Part shown: positions 17,361 to 26,335 of the stretch, one piece after another
Numbering within the stretch: the stretch's first letter is position 1
How the letters are laid out: every line of letters begins with the position of its first letter
Assembly: GCA_016745215.1 (NCBI GenBank)
Contig: CP050890.1
Location: forward strand, 4,836,001 to 4,900,000
Length of the DNA stretch: 64,000 bases
From: Thiohalocapsa sp. PB-PSB1
GTDB taxonomy: Bacteria; Pseudomonadota; Gammaproteobacteria; Chromatiales; Chromatiaceae
Reading direction: 5' to 3'
Translations under genes and position numbers: made by a program
Notes under the pieces: generated by a model
Told to the model about the DNA's origin: nothing
The model's database searches: none
What the model saw: the letters and a program-made list of their open reading frames with translations, nothing else

Positions 17361-18671
17361 ATGTCCCAAGCTAAACGTATCGACTGGCACCGCTGGTTCG
17401 GCATCGGCCTGACCGAGCACTTCCACGGCACGCCCTGGCGCGTGGAACTGGAAAAAGAGCTGGCGCTGAAGCGACAGCTTCTCGACGTGGTCATCATCGA
17501 ACAGGCTGACAGCGAGGCAACCCTGGACCCGGCAGCGCTGGATCTGCCCGACGGCCTGGAGAACCTGCGCGCTCATAACCTGCTCACCTACAAGTCGCAC
17601 CAGGAAGCTCTGGATGCCTGGGCGCTTGACGAGCTGATCGGCCACTATGTCAATTACCGTAAATTGCTCGTCGCCCAACAGTCTGATACCTCCGCTGCTG
17701 AAGGCGAAGCCAACAACAATCAGACGCACCTGCTGCCTGAAGCTGCCTTTCAGCTCTATGCGGTGGCCACCCGCGAGCCGCTCAAATTACTGCGCCAACT
17801 GCCCGCCAGTGCATTGCAACCGACAGACCTTCCCGGTGTCCATGATCTGAAATGGGGCCTGCGGCAGATCCGGCTGATCGTGCTCGATGCGGTCGCCGAT
17901 ACGCCCCGAAATGCCCTGTGGGAGATCTTCAGCACCAACGTCGAGCGCGTGCGCCAAGGCCTGCGCCATTACCACAGGCGCAGCACGGCCAGCCAAGATT
18001 TACTCTACCGACTCATCCTAAACCGACTGGGGTTGCCTGCCATGACCTACACCGTCGAAGACTTTATCCGCGAAAGCCGTGAGGAATTCATCGCTGACCT
18101 GACGCCTGAAGAGCGCCGGGCTATCGTCAACGAGCTGCCGTTCGAAGAGCGCCGGGCTATCCTCAACGAAATGCCGCTCGAAGAGCGCCGGACCATCCTC
18201 AACGAAATGCCGCCCGAAGAGCGCCGGGCTATCCTCAACGAGCTGCCGTTCGAAGAGCGCCGGACCATCCTCAACGAAATGCCGCCCGAAGAGCGCCGGG
18301 CTATCCTCAACGAGCTGCCGTTCGAAGAGCGCCAGGCTATCCTCAACCAGCTGCCGCTCGAAGAGCGCCGGGCTATCCTCAACGAGCTGCCGTTCGAAGA
18401 GCGCCGGACCATCCTCAACGAAATGCCGCCCGAAGAGCGCCGGGCTATCCTCAACGAGCTGCCGTTCGAAGAGCGCCGGGCTATCCTCAACGAGCTGCCG
18501 TTCGAAGAGCGCCGGGCTATCCTCAACGAGCTGCCGTTCGAAGAACGCCGGGCCATGCTCGAACAGATACCACTGGAAGAACGCCTTCGCAGCCTTGACC
18601 TGGACCAGCTTCAGGCCCTAGACCCCGAGGTGGGCACGATGCTGCGCAAGTTGTTGAGCAAACTCGAGTAA
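17361..18671 (+). CDS. PD-(D/E)XK/Rpn-like repeat protein, array copy 7 (13 repeat units, longest)
   Basis: 436 residues, the longest member. Its repeat block is built from a higher-order period: PFEERRTILNEM-PPEERRAILNEL recurs three times, so larger blocks of 72 bp or more have themselves been duplicated. The RRTIL variant (Thr for Ala) is found only here and in copy 8. Asp116Glu is shared with copy 5. Confidence 0.85.
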   Translation: MSQAKRIDWHRWFGIGLTEHFHGTPWRVELEKELALKRQLLDVVIIEQADSEATLDPAALDLPDGLENLRAHNLLTYKSHQEALDAWALDELIGHYVNYRKLLVAQQSDTSAAEGEANNNQTHLLPEAAFQLYAVATREPLKLLRQLPASALQPTDLPGVHDLKWGLRQIRLIVLDAVADTPRNALWEIFSTNVERVRQGLRHYHRRSTASQDLLYRLILNRLGLPAMTYTVEDFIRESREEFIADLTPEERRAIVNELPFEERRAILNEMPLEERRTILNEMPPEERRAILNELPFEERRTILNEMPPEERRAILNELPFEERQAILNQLPLEERRAILNELPFEERRTILNEMPPEERRAILNELPFEERRAILNELPFEERRAILNELPFEERRAMLEQIPLEERLRSLDLDQLQALDPEVGTMLRKLLSKLE

Positions 18672-19215
18672 CCCTCGGCGCCCGCGCAATTGGCGCTTGT
18701 TGCAAGAATCCCGCGTATGCCGGATCGCCCGCAAGCGGGCTCCTACGCCGAGCGGCTCCCACGGCTGGTCAAGGTCCGCTTAGGGCGAGGCGCCTTAGCC
18801 TCTCTGCACACTCTGCGTCTCCGCGTGAATTCTTACATTCTTTGAAGGTAGTACCCATCTTTCACACCTTTAAGTCTTTGTTTTCATGTGTGCCTCGACT
18901 CATCGAGAAGCTACCAGTTACTTGGAGGGGTCCAGGACTCAGATTGCTTAACAACACGCAACTTCTGCTCCATCCTCAGGTCGCTGAGCGCCCGGATGAC
19001 GCCTTGACCAGTCCTCGATCCCCCAATAGACTCAAGCTGCAAGTGCCGCTGGGTGCTCGGAGTCGGTCGTGTTTCCTATCCGTGGCCGGGCATCGAGCTG
19101 CGCTTCGGCAGCAAGGTGTTCATCAGCGATCTTTAGACTGCGAACCAGGCTGTCTTTCAACCCGAGCAAAGAATAAAATTAGCAGGCCTCACCCGCTCGT
19201 CTGCGGACCATCGAG

Positions 19216-20490
19216 ATGTCCCAAGCTAAACGTATCGACTGGCACCGCTGGTTCGGCATCGGCCTGACCGAGCACTTCCACGGCACGCCCTGGCGCGTGG
19301 AACTGGAGAAAGAGCTGGCGCTGAAGCGACAGCTTCTCGACGTGGTCATCATCGAACAGGCTGACAGCGAGGCAACCCTGGACCCGGCAGCGCTGGATCT
19401 GCCCGACGGCCTGGAGAACCTGCGCGCTCATAACCTGCTCACCTACAAGTCGCACCAGGAGGCCCTCGATGCCTGGGCGCTTGACGAGCTGATCGGCCAC
19501 TATGTCAATTACCATAAATTGCTCGTCGCCCAACAGTCTGATACCTCCGCTGCTGAAGGCGACGCCAACAACAATCAGACGCACCTGCTGCCTGAAGCTG
19601 CCTTTCAGCTCTATGCGGTGGCCACCCGCGAGCCGCTCAAATTACTGCGCCAACTGCCCGCCAGTGCATTGCAACCGACAGACCTTCCCGGTGTCCATGA
19701 TCTGAAATGGGGCCTGCGGCAGATCCGGCTGATCGTGCTCGATGCGGTCGCCGATACGCCCCGAAATGCCCTGTGGGAGATCTTCAGCACCAACGTCGAG
19801 CGCGTGCGCCAAGGCCTGCGCCATTACCACAGGCGCAGCACGGCCAGCCAAGATTTACTCTACCGACTCATCCTAAACCGACTGGGGTTGCCTGCCATGA
19901 CCTACACCGTCGAAGACTTTATCCGCGAAAGCCGTGAGGAATTCATCGCTGACCTGACGCCTGAAGAGCGCCGGGCTATCGTCAACGAGCTGCCGTTCGA
20001 AGAGCGCCGGGCTATCCTCAACGAAATGCCGCTCGAAGAGCGCCGGACCATCCTCAACGAAATGCCGCCCGAAGAGCGCCGGGCTATCCTCAACGAGCTG
20101 CCGTTCGAAGAGCGCCGGACCATCCTCAACGAAATGCCGCCCGAAGAGCGCCGGGCTATCCTCAACGAGCTGCCGTTCGAAGAGCGCCAGGCTATCCTCA
20201 ACCAGCTGCCGCTCGAAGAGCGCCGGGCTATCCTCAACGAGCTGCCGTTCGAAGAGCGCCGGACCATCCTCAACGAAATGCCGCCCGAAGAGCGCCGGGC
20301 TATCCTCAACGAGCTGCCGTTCGAAGAGCGCCGGGCTATCCTCAACGAGCTGCCGTTCGAAGAACGCCGGGCCATGCTCGAACAGATACCACTGGAAGAA
20401 CGCCTTCGCAGCCTTGACCTGGACCAGCTTCAGGCCCTAGACCCCGAGGTGGGCACGATGCTGCGCAAGTTGTTGAGCAAACTCGAGTAA
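19216..20490 (+). CDS. PD-(D/E)XK/Rpn-like repeat protein, array copy 8 (12 repeat units)
   Basis: 424 residues. The repeat block is the same as that of copy 7 except for one missing PFEERRAILNEL unit near the end, and the spacers before and after are the same too, so 7 and 8 are the youngest pair. The N-terminal part differs from copy 7 by carrying Arg100His and Asp116 instead of Glu, matching copy 9. This suggests that the two halves of the gene have separate histories. Confidence 0.85.
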   Translation: MSQAKRIDWHRWFGIGLTEHFHGTPWRVELEKELALKRQLLDVVIIEQADSEATLDPAALDLPDGLENLRAHNLLTYKSHQEALDAWALDELIGHYVNYHKLLVAQQSDTSAAEGDANNNQTHLLPEAAFQLYAVATREPLKLLRQLPASALQPTDLPGVHDLKWGLRQIRLIVLDAVADTPRNALWEIFSTNVERVRQGLRHYHRRSTASQDLLYRLILNRLGLPAMTYTVEDFIRESREEFIADLTPEERRAIVNELPFEERRAILNEMPLEERRTILNEMPPEERRAILNELPFEERRTILNEMPPEERRAILNELPFEERQAILNQLPLEERRAILNELPFEERRTILNEMPPEERRAILNELPFEERRAILNELPFEERRAMLEQIPLEERLRSLDLDQLQALDPEVGTMLRKLLSKLE

Positions 20491-21034
20491 CCCTCGGCGC
20501 CCGCGCAATTGGCGCTTGTTGCAAGAATCCCGCGTATGCCGGATCGCCCGCAAGCGGGCTCCTACGCCGAGCGGCTCCCACGGCTGGTCAAGGTCCGCTT
20601 AGGGCGAGGCGCCTTAGCCTCTCTGCACACTCTGCGTCTCCGCGTGAATTCTTACATTCTTTGAAGGTAGTACCCATCTTTCACACCTTTAAGTCTTTGT
20701 TTTCATGTGTGCCTCGACTCATCGAGAAGCTACCAGTTACTTGGAGGGGTCCAGGACTCAGATTGCTTAACAACACGCAACTTCTGCTCCATCCTCAGGT
20801 CGCTGAGCGCCCGGATGACGCCTTGACCAGTCCTCGATCCCCCAATAGACTCAAGCTGCAAGTGCCGCTGGGTGCTCGGAGTCGGTCGTGTTTCCTATCC
20901 GTGGCCGGGCATCGAGCTGCGCTTCGGCAGCAAGGTGTTCATCAGCGATCTTTAGACTGCGAACCAGGCTGTCTTTCAACCCGAGCAAAGAATAAAATTA
21001 GCAGGCCTCACCCGCTCGTCTGCGGACCATCGAG

Positions 21035-22093
21035 ATGTCCCAAGCTAAACGTATCGACTGGCACCGCTGGTTCGGCATCGGCCTGACCGAGCACTTCCAC
21101 GGCACGCCCTGGCGCGTGGAACTGGAGAAAGAGCTGGCGCTGAAGCGACAGCTTCTCGACGTGGTCATCATCGAACAGGCTGACAGCGAGGCAACCCTAG
21201 ACCCGGCAGCGCTGGATCTGCCCGACGGCCTGGAGAACCTGCGCGCTCATAACCTGCTCACCTACAAGTCGCACCAGGAGGCCCTCGATGCCTGGGCGCT
21301 TGACGAGCTGATCGGCCACTATGTCAATTACCATAAATTGCTCGTCGCCCAACAGTCTGATACCTCCGCTGCTGAAGGCGACGCCAACAACAATCAGACG
21401 CACCTGCTGCCTGAAGCTGCCTTTCAGCTCTATGCGGTGGCCACCCGCGAGCCGCTCAAATTACTGCGCTAACTGCCCGCCAGTGCATTGCAACCGACAG
21501 ACCTTCCCGGTGTCCATGATCTGAAATGGGGCCTGCGGCAGATCCGGCTGATCGTGCTCGATGCGGTCGCCGATACGCCCCGAAATGCCCTGTGGGAGAT
21601 CTTCAGCACCAACGTCGAGCGCGTGCGCCAAGGCCTGCGCCATTACCACAGGCGCAGCACGGCCAGCCAAGATTTACTCTACCGACTCATCCTAAACCGA
21701 CTGGGGTTGCCTGCCATGACCTACACCGTCGAAGACTTTATCCGCGAAAGCCGTGAGGAATTCATCGCTGACCTGACGCCTGAAGAGCGCCGGGCTATCG
21801 TCAACGAAATGCCGTTCGAAGAGCGCCGGGCTATCCTCAACGAAATGCCGCTCGAAGAGCGCCGGGCTATCCTCAACGAGCTGCCGTTCGAAGAGCGTCG
21901 GGCTATCCTCAACGGGCTGCCGCTCGAAGAGCGCCGGGCTATCCTCAATCAGCTGCCGTCCGAAGAGCGCCGGGCCATGCTCGAACAGATACCACTGGAA
22001 GAACGCCTTCGCAGCCTTGACCTGGACCAGCTTCAGGCCCTAGACCCCGAGGTGGGCACGATGCTGCGTAAGTTGTTGAGCAAACTCGAGTAA
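21035..22093 (+). pseudogene. PD-(D/E)XK/Rpn-like array copy 9, interrupted by a nonsense codon (6 repeat units)
   Basis: Would encode 352 residues, but codon 146 reads TAA (21470-21472) where every other copy has CAA (Gln), a single C-to-T change. Translation would stop after the presumed nuclease core. An in-frame ATG would not reopen the frame for the intact domain; the remaining 3' frame is still open to 22093. The repeat block is intact in frame, so the stop is recent. A private Gly (LNGLP) marks one repeat unit. Confidence 0.88.
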
Positions 22094-22653
22094 CCCTCGG
22101 CGCCCGCGCGATTGGCGCTTGTTGCAGGTAGAATCCCGCGTATGCCGGGTCGCCCGCAAGCGGGCTCCTACGCCGAGCGGCTCCCACGGCTGGTCAAGGT
22201 CCGCTTAGGGCGAGGCGCCTTGGCCTCTCTGCACACTCTGCGTCTCTGCGGTGAATCCTTATATTCTTTGAAGGCGGTACCCATTTTTCGCACCTTTAAG
22301 TCTTTGTTTTCATGTGTGCCTCGACTCATCGAGAAGCTTCAAGTTACTTGGAGGAGTCCAGGACTCAGATTGCTTGGCAACACGCAACTTCTGCTCCATC
22401 CTCAGGTCGCTGAGCGCCCGGATGACGCCTTGACCAGTCCTGAATCCCCCAATAGACTCGAAGTGCAAGTGCCGCTGGGTGCTCGGAGTTGGTTGTATTT
22501 CCTATCCATTTTCCTATCCATGGCCGGGCATCGAGCCGCACTTCGGCAGCAAGATCTTCATCAGCGACCTTTAGACTGCGAACCAAGCTGTCTTTCAACC
22601 CAAGCAAAGAATAAAATTAGCAGGCCTCACCCGCTCGTCTGCGGACCATCAAG

Positions 22654-23640
22654 ATGTCCCAAGCTAAACGTATCGACTGGCACCGCTGGTTCGGCATCGG
22701 CCTGACCGAGCACTTCCACGGCACGCCCTGGCGCGTGGAACTGGAGAAAGAGCTGGCGCTGAAGCGACAGCTTCTCGACGTGGTCATCATCGAACAGGCT
22801 GACAGCGAGGCAACCCTGGACCCGGCAGCGCTGGATCTGCCCGACGGCCTGGAGAACCTGCGCGCTCATAACCTGCTCACCTACAAGTCGCACCAGGAGG
22901 CCCTCGATGCCTGGGCGCTTGACGAGCTGATCGGCCACTATGTCAATTACCGTAAATTGCTCGTCGCCCAACAGTCTGATACCTCCGCTGCTGAAGGCGA
23001 CGCCAACAACAATCAGACGCACCTGCTGCCTGAAGCTGCCTTTCAGCTCTATGCGGTGGCCACCCGCGAGCCGCTCAAATTACTGCGCCAACTGCCCGCC
23101 AGTGCATTGCAACCGACAGACCTTCCCGGTGTCCATGATCTGAAATGGGGCCTGCGGCAGATCCGGCTGATCGTGCTCGACGCGGTCGCCGATACGCCCC
23201 GAAATGCCCTGTGGGAGATCTTCAGCACCAACGTCGAGCGCGTGCGCCAAGGCCTGCGCCATTACCACAGGCGCAGCACGGCCAGCCAAGATTTACTCTA
23301 CCGACTTATCCTGAACCGACTGGGGTTGCCTGCCATGACCTACACCGTCGAAGATTTTATCCGCGAAAGCCGTGAGGAATTCATCGCTGATCTGACGCCT
23401 GAAGAGCGCCGGGCTATCGTCAACGAAATGCCGTTCGAAGAGCGCCGGGCTATCCTCAACCAGCTGCCGTTCGAAGAGCGTCGGGCTATCCTCAATCAGC
23501 TGCCGTCCGAAGAGCGCCGGGCCATGCTCGAACAGATACCACTGGAAGAACGCCTTCGCAGCCTTGACCTGGACCAGCTTCAGGCCCTAGACCCCGAGGT
23601 GGGCACGATGCTGCGTAAGTTGTTGAGCAAACTCGAGTAA
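22654..23640 (+). CDS. PD-(D/E)XK/Rpn-like repeat protein, array copy 10 (4 repeat units)
   Basis: 328 residues, the last full unit. The final repeat before the tail reads PSEERRAMLEQI (Ser for Phe or Pro), shared only with copy 9. Repeat homology continues about 40 bp past the TAA and then stops, so the spacer hairpin is missing downstream. The next feature is the RAYT pseudogene on the same strand. Confidence 0.85.
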   Translation: MSQAKRIDWHRWFGIGLTEHFHGTPWRVELEKELALKRQLLDVVIIEQADSEATLDPAALDLPDGLENLRAHNLLTYKSHQEALDAWALDELIGHYVNYRKLLVAQQSDTSAAEGDANNNQTHLLPEAAFQLYAVATREPLKLLRQLPASALQPTDLPGVHDLKWGLRQIRLIVLDAVADTPRNALWEIFSTNVERVRQGLRHYHRRSTASQDLLYRLILNRLGLPAMTYTVEDFIRESREEFIADLTPEERRAIVNEMPFEERRAILNQLPFEERRAILNQLPSEERRAMLEQIPLEERLRSLDLDQLQALDPEVGTMLRKLLSKLE

Positions 23641-23763
23641 CCCTCGGCGCCCGCGCGATTGGCGCTTGTTGCAGATAGAATCCTGTGTAAGTTGCGAGGT
23701 AATTTAATTATGGTGACACTTTACTATTTTCACCACTTCCCTGTCGACTTATGCTCGCCGCGT

Positions 23764-24171
23764 GTCTCGGCTCCCTAGACTTATCGTACCCCGCATCCCC
23801 CGCCATATGACGCAATGTGGGAACAGGCGCGAACTGGGCACGCAGTCGGCGAAACGCATCGTCGATAGAGCGGGTACACCAACGCAGGATTGCGGATAAA
23901 CGGCCATTTGTTTCAGGGGCGGTTCGGCTGCGTGGCAATGGATGAATCTGATTTGATGGCAGCTTTCCGCTACCTGGCCTCGAATCCCGTCAAGGCGAAG
24001 CTGGTACCGAAGGCTGCCGATTGGTCTTGGTCCAGCACGCCAGCACATCTTCGGCGGCGAGACGATGGCTCAGTTACTGTTCGTCCACTGTTAGATTGCA
24101 TCGATCGTTTCCCGGATTTCTTGGACACAGCAGCCGATCCGGAACGGGTTGCCGTTCTCGCGAAGGGCTAA
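23764..24171 (+). pseudogene. REP-associated tyrosine transposase (RAYT) remnant
   Basis: Reading the plus strand from 23764 gives SRLPRLIVPRIPRHMTQCGNRRE, the usual N-terminus of RAYT/Y1-type transposases. The part with the HUH motif (normally PNHVH) is deleted. The sequence resumes as HAVGETHRR, has an in-frame stop, and continues INGHLFQGRFGCVAMDE...AFRYLASNPVKAKLV...WSWSSTPAHL to a stop at 24171. The C-terminal half is open from 23890. Such enzymes move REP hairpins; this one cannot be active. It lies directly after the hairpin-bearing array. Confidence 0.85.
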
Positions 24172-24278
24172 ATTATATGGCGCTCCTTGATGAGAGATCA
24201 AGAACTCGGCGAGCTCGAGAAACGCCTTTGCCGTGCTCTACGCCCACGCCAGCGTGACCGGCCCCTTTGCAAAATCAA

Positions 24279-24311
24279 GCGCGTGATGTCGATTTGGTAG
24301 ACTACTACTGA
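24279..24311 (+). pseudogene. higB toxin C-terminal scrap
   Basis: The ten codons before TGA 24309-24311 read ARDVDLVDYY, the usual end of HigB-type RelE-fold toxins, and lie 12 bp before the higA start behind a strong GAGGAGGA. Nothing recognisable of HigB remains upstream. Confidence 0.55.
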
Positions 24312-24323
24312 GGAGGAACTGTG

Positions 24324-24710
24324 ATGCCAATGCTGAATCCGCCCATCCAGGCCGGCTCGTGCGTTATAAGTGCCTAGAGGCACTCGGGCTTGGCGTCACT
24401 GAAGCGGCGAAGGCGCTGGACGTACCCGCCAGACCTTGAACAACTTGGTGAATGGTAACGAGGGATTTCACCGGAAATGGCAATCCGCTTAGAGAATGGT
24501 TTCGGCGGCTCTACGGATATTTGGCTGCGGATGCAGGCGGCCTACGATTTAGCGCAGGCCAGGAAGAAGGATGACCTGATTCATGTAAGCGGGTCGCCCA
24601 ATCGTGCCAAGCAACTGTCCATCGATTGTTTTCCGGCTTTGATCGTACAGGATAACTCCCGGAAAACAAGTTACCTGTACGATGCTGCCGCCGATGGAAT
24701 CACAATATGA
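24324..24710 (+). pseudogene. higA antitoxin pseudogene with three single-base deletions
   Basis: ATG 24324 opens with MPMLNPP. One missing base after CCGCC puts the rest in another frame, which reads HPGRLVRYKCLEALGLGVTEAAKALDV. A second missing base near GACGTACCC leads to RQTLNNLVNGNEG. A third near GGATTTCACC restores the first frame, giving PEMAIRLENGFGGSTDIWLRMQAAYDLAQA. This is the helix-turn-helix antitoxin HigA of type II toxin-antitoxin modules. The C-terminus beyond residue ~90 is not typical. The frame from 24477 is open, but a functional repressor is unlikely. Confidence 0.8.
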
Positions 24711-24753
24711 TTCAAGCAAGGAATCATTCGGCGATGAAATCACTGGTTTACTG

Positions 24754-24815
24754 GTAGCGCCGGCTTTCCAGCCGGCTTCGCCTGATGCAGGCTCGATGCC
24801 CGCATCAGGCGATCT
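24754..24815. repeat. Two adjacent hairpins
   Basis: GCCGGCTTTCCAGCCGGC is a near-perfect palindrome. It is followed by CCTGATGC...GCATCAGG, a second 8-bp stem. The first hairpin is the reverse orientation of the GCCGGCTGGAAAGCCGGC core repeated at 24921-25010. Confidence 0.65.
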
Positions 24816-24920
24816 TGCGTTCGGAGCAACTTGGCACGCCCCCTCCCGTATGTTCTGCTCGGATGGATTTGGCGCGGGTTTGAAGGGTTTTCGCGATTTC
24901 CTACGTCTTTGGCGCGGCAT

Positions 24921-25010
24921 TGAGCCGCGCCTAAGACGGGCCGGCTGGAAAGCCGGCGGTCCCAGTGAGCCGCGCCTAAGACGGGCCGGCTGGAAAGCCG
25001 GCGGTCCCAG
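24921..25010 (+). repeat. Two perfect tandem 45-bp hairpin repeats
   Basis: Two identical 45-bp units (TGAGCCGCGCCTAAGACGGG... ending GGCGGTCCCAG), each with the palindrome GCCGGCTGGAAAGCCGGC. A related hairpin (GCCGGCTGGGAAGCCGGC, then GCTCCCAG) occurs near 27030. No gene is recognised in 24711-25187 apart from these repeats. Confidence 0.8.
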
Positions 25011-25187
25011 TGGGATCGAGCGTGCAGAATCGACCGGTGTTGAATTTTCAGGGAACTTCAGTGGAGATAAGCGCAGATCTGAATGAGGGGATAAGACCTG
25101 CCCAGGCACCATGCGCGCCATTGCACTCATTTCCGATGTCGGCCTGGAGCGCTTCATTGTCATCGACCCCGATTGAAACAGAAGCAG

Positions 25188-26246
25188 TTACCGGTTTCCA
25201 TCAGCACGACAGTCCCGAGGTTGACTGCAAAGCGCGACCAGCACTTCGGTGACGCGCGGTTTCTGTTCCGGCGTCAGTATCAGGTATTGGTGTTTACCGC
25301 TGGCCTGTTCCTCGAACCTGGTCAGTCCGTCATCGGCGACCCTGACCCTGCCTTTGGGTGACAGCTCGAAATAACCGCGATCCGGCCGCACGCCCTGCAA
25401 TACGCTGGTCAAATCCCAGGTGGGACGATCATGGGGTGGGGGGTAGAATGCGATATAGGCTTCCGCGAGGGGATGCTGTTGTGCATGGCGATAATCCTTC
25501 AAGATGCTCTGGTGTGGATAGGGCAAGGCAATCCCGATCTCGAAGCCACTCCAGATGATTAGCGTCGGCCAGCTCCTGGCGATCGTTTGCGCAGAGGGGA
25601 TGTCATTGACGATGTTGTATTCTCTATGGTCATGGGGTCCATCCTTACCCGGGATCTTGGCGAAGGCGCCGGCCATGATCGACAGCAGACGGACTTTCTT
25701 TTTCACCAGTTCCATACCGGACAGTCCACTGATCTCGTCGGCTTTCGACTGGAGCAAATTGGCGTAGTTGGTCGAAAAGCCCACTTGTACCATGACCACC
25801 GAGCCATCTTTGGCGGAGACGAGGGTTTCGCGCAGCACAGCCACCGCGTTGGGAGCCTCCTTGCCGGACTTCAGATCGTGCGGATAACGTAATCCGCCCT
25901 TGTCTTTCTTGTCCGCCAGCGCAATGAACTTTCCGGCTTGCGGCGTTATGCCGCTTCGGCAGACGCCGATGGGTATGTCGCCGCGCCCGTAGAATGTGTT
26001 GACGGCATCGGTAAAGGCGGCCGCCAATTCGTGGTCCTTGGTGATGGTCACCGCCAATAATTCGCACTCGCCACGCGATTGCAGCGCGTGAATCATTCCC
26101 AGGGCAAGCACATCATCGACATCGTTGCCGATATCGGTGTCAAAAATCAGGGGAACGGGGCTTGGAGGAATGGACTTTTGGGCAGCACCGAGGGCTGAAG
26201 ATAGAATGGCCATGGCGAGTGTAATATAGATCAACGATCGTTTCAT
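25188..26246 (-). CDS. Secreted inosine-uridine-type nucleoside hydrolase
   Basis: 352 residues. An N-terminal signal peptide (MKRSLIYITLAMAILSSALGAA) is followed by the calcium-binding hallmark of nucleoside N-ribohydrolases, DTDIGNDVDDVLAL at about residues 36-49. Further matches are ITKDHELAAAFTDAVNTFYG, the QVGFSTNYANLL stretch, and the acidic/His region near HDHREYN. The family cleaves nucleosides to base plus ribose. The signal peptide suggests a periplasmic or secreted role in nucleoside salvage. ATG 26246. It stands alone among degraded mobile elements, with no linked nucleoside transporter. Confidence 0.9.
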   Translation of the reverse strand: MKRSLIYITLAMAILSSALGAAQKSIPPSPVPLIFDTDIGNDVDDVLALGMIHALQSRGECELLAVTITKDHELAAAFTDAVNTFYGRGDIPIGVCRSGITPQAGKFIALADKKDKGGLRYPHDLKSGKEAPNAVAVLRETLVSAKDGSVVMVQVGFSTNYANLLQSKADEISGLSGMELVKKKVRLLSIMAGAFAKIPGKDGPHDHREYNIVNDIPSAQTIARSWPTLIIWSGFEIGIALPYPHQSILKDYRHAQQHPLAEAYIAFYPPPHDRPTWDLTSVLQGVRPDRGYFELSPKGRVRVADDGLTRFEEQASGKHQYLILTPEQKPRVTEVLVALCSQPRDCRADGNR

Positions 26247-26335
26247 CTATGATTGTATGGCATGGGTGCGGAGTGGTGATGGAACCTGGCCACGGCTGTT
26301 GCGGCCTGCGCGGGCCTGGATTAGCTGAGAAGGTT

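Larger units (their letters stand above)
7446..23682 (+). repeat. Ten-unit tandem array of a PD-(D/E)XK/Rpn-like gene
   Basis: Ten head-to-tail units. Gene starts are at 7746, 9461, 10957, 12453, 13905, 15581, 17361, 19216, 21035 and 22654, giving pitches of 1452 to 1855 bp. Each unit is one gene plus a ~545-bp spacer. The pitch varies almost entirely with the number of 36-bp in-frame repeats in the gene (9, 3, 3, 2, 8, 11, 13, 12, 6, 4 from left to right; protein length = 280 + 12n). Outside those repeats the genes differ by only a few bases. The repeat identity ends abruptly about 40 bp after the last stop codon, before a RAYT pseudogene. Confidence 0.97.

Noticed and set aside
23708..24048. 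Minus-strand frames that might be an IS4/IS5 fragment (GDAGYDKSREPR)
   Set aside because: The plus strand of the same DNA reads a much better RAYT remnant.
24549..25163. 204-codon minus-strand frame
   Set aside because: It strings together hairpin repeats (RLRRGSLGPPAFQPA twice) and the antisense of the higA remnant.
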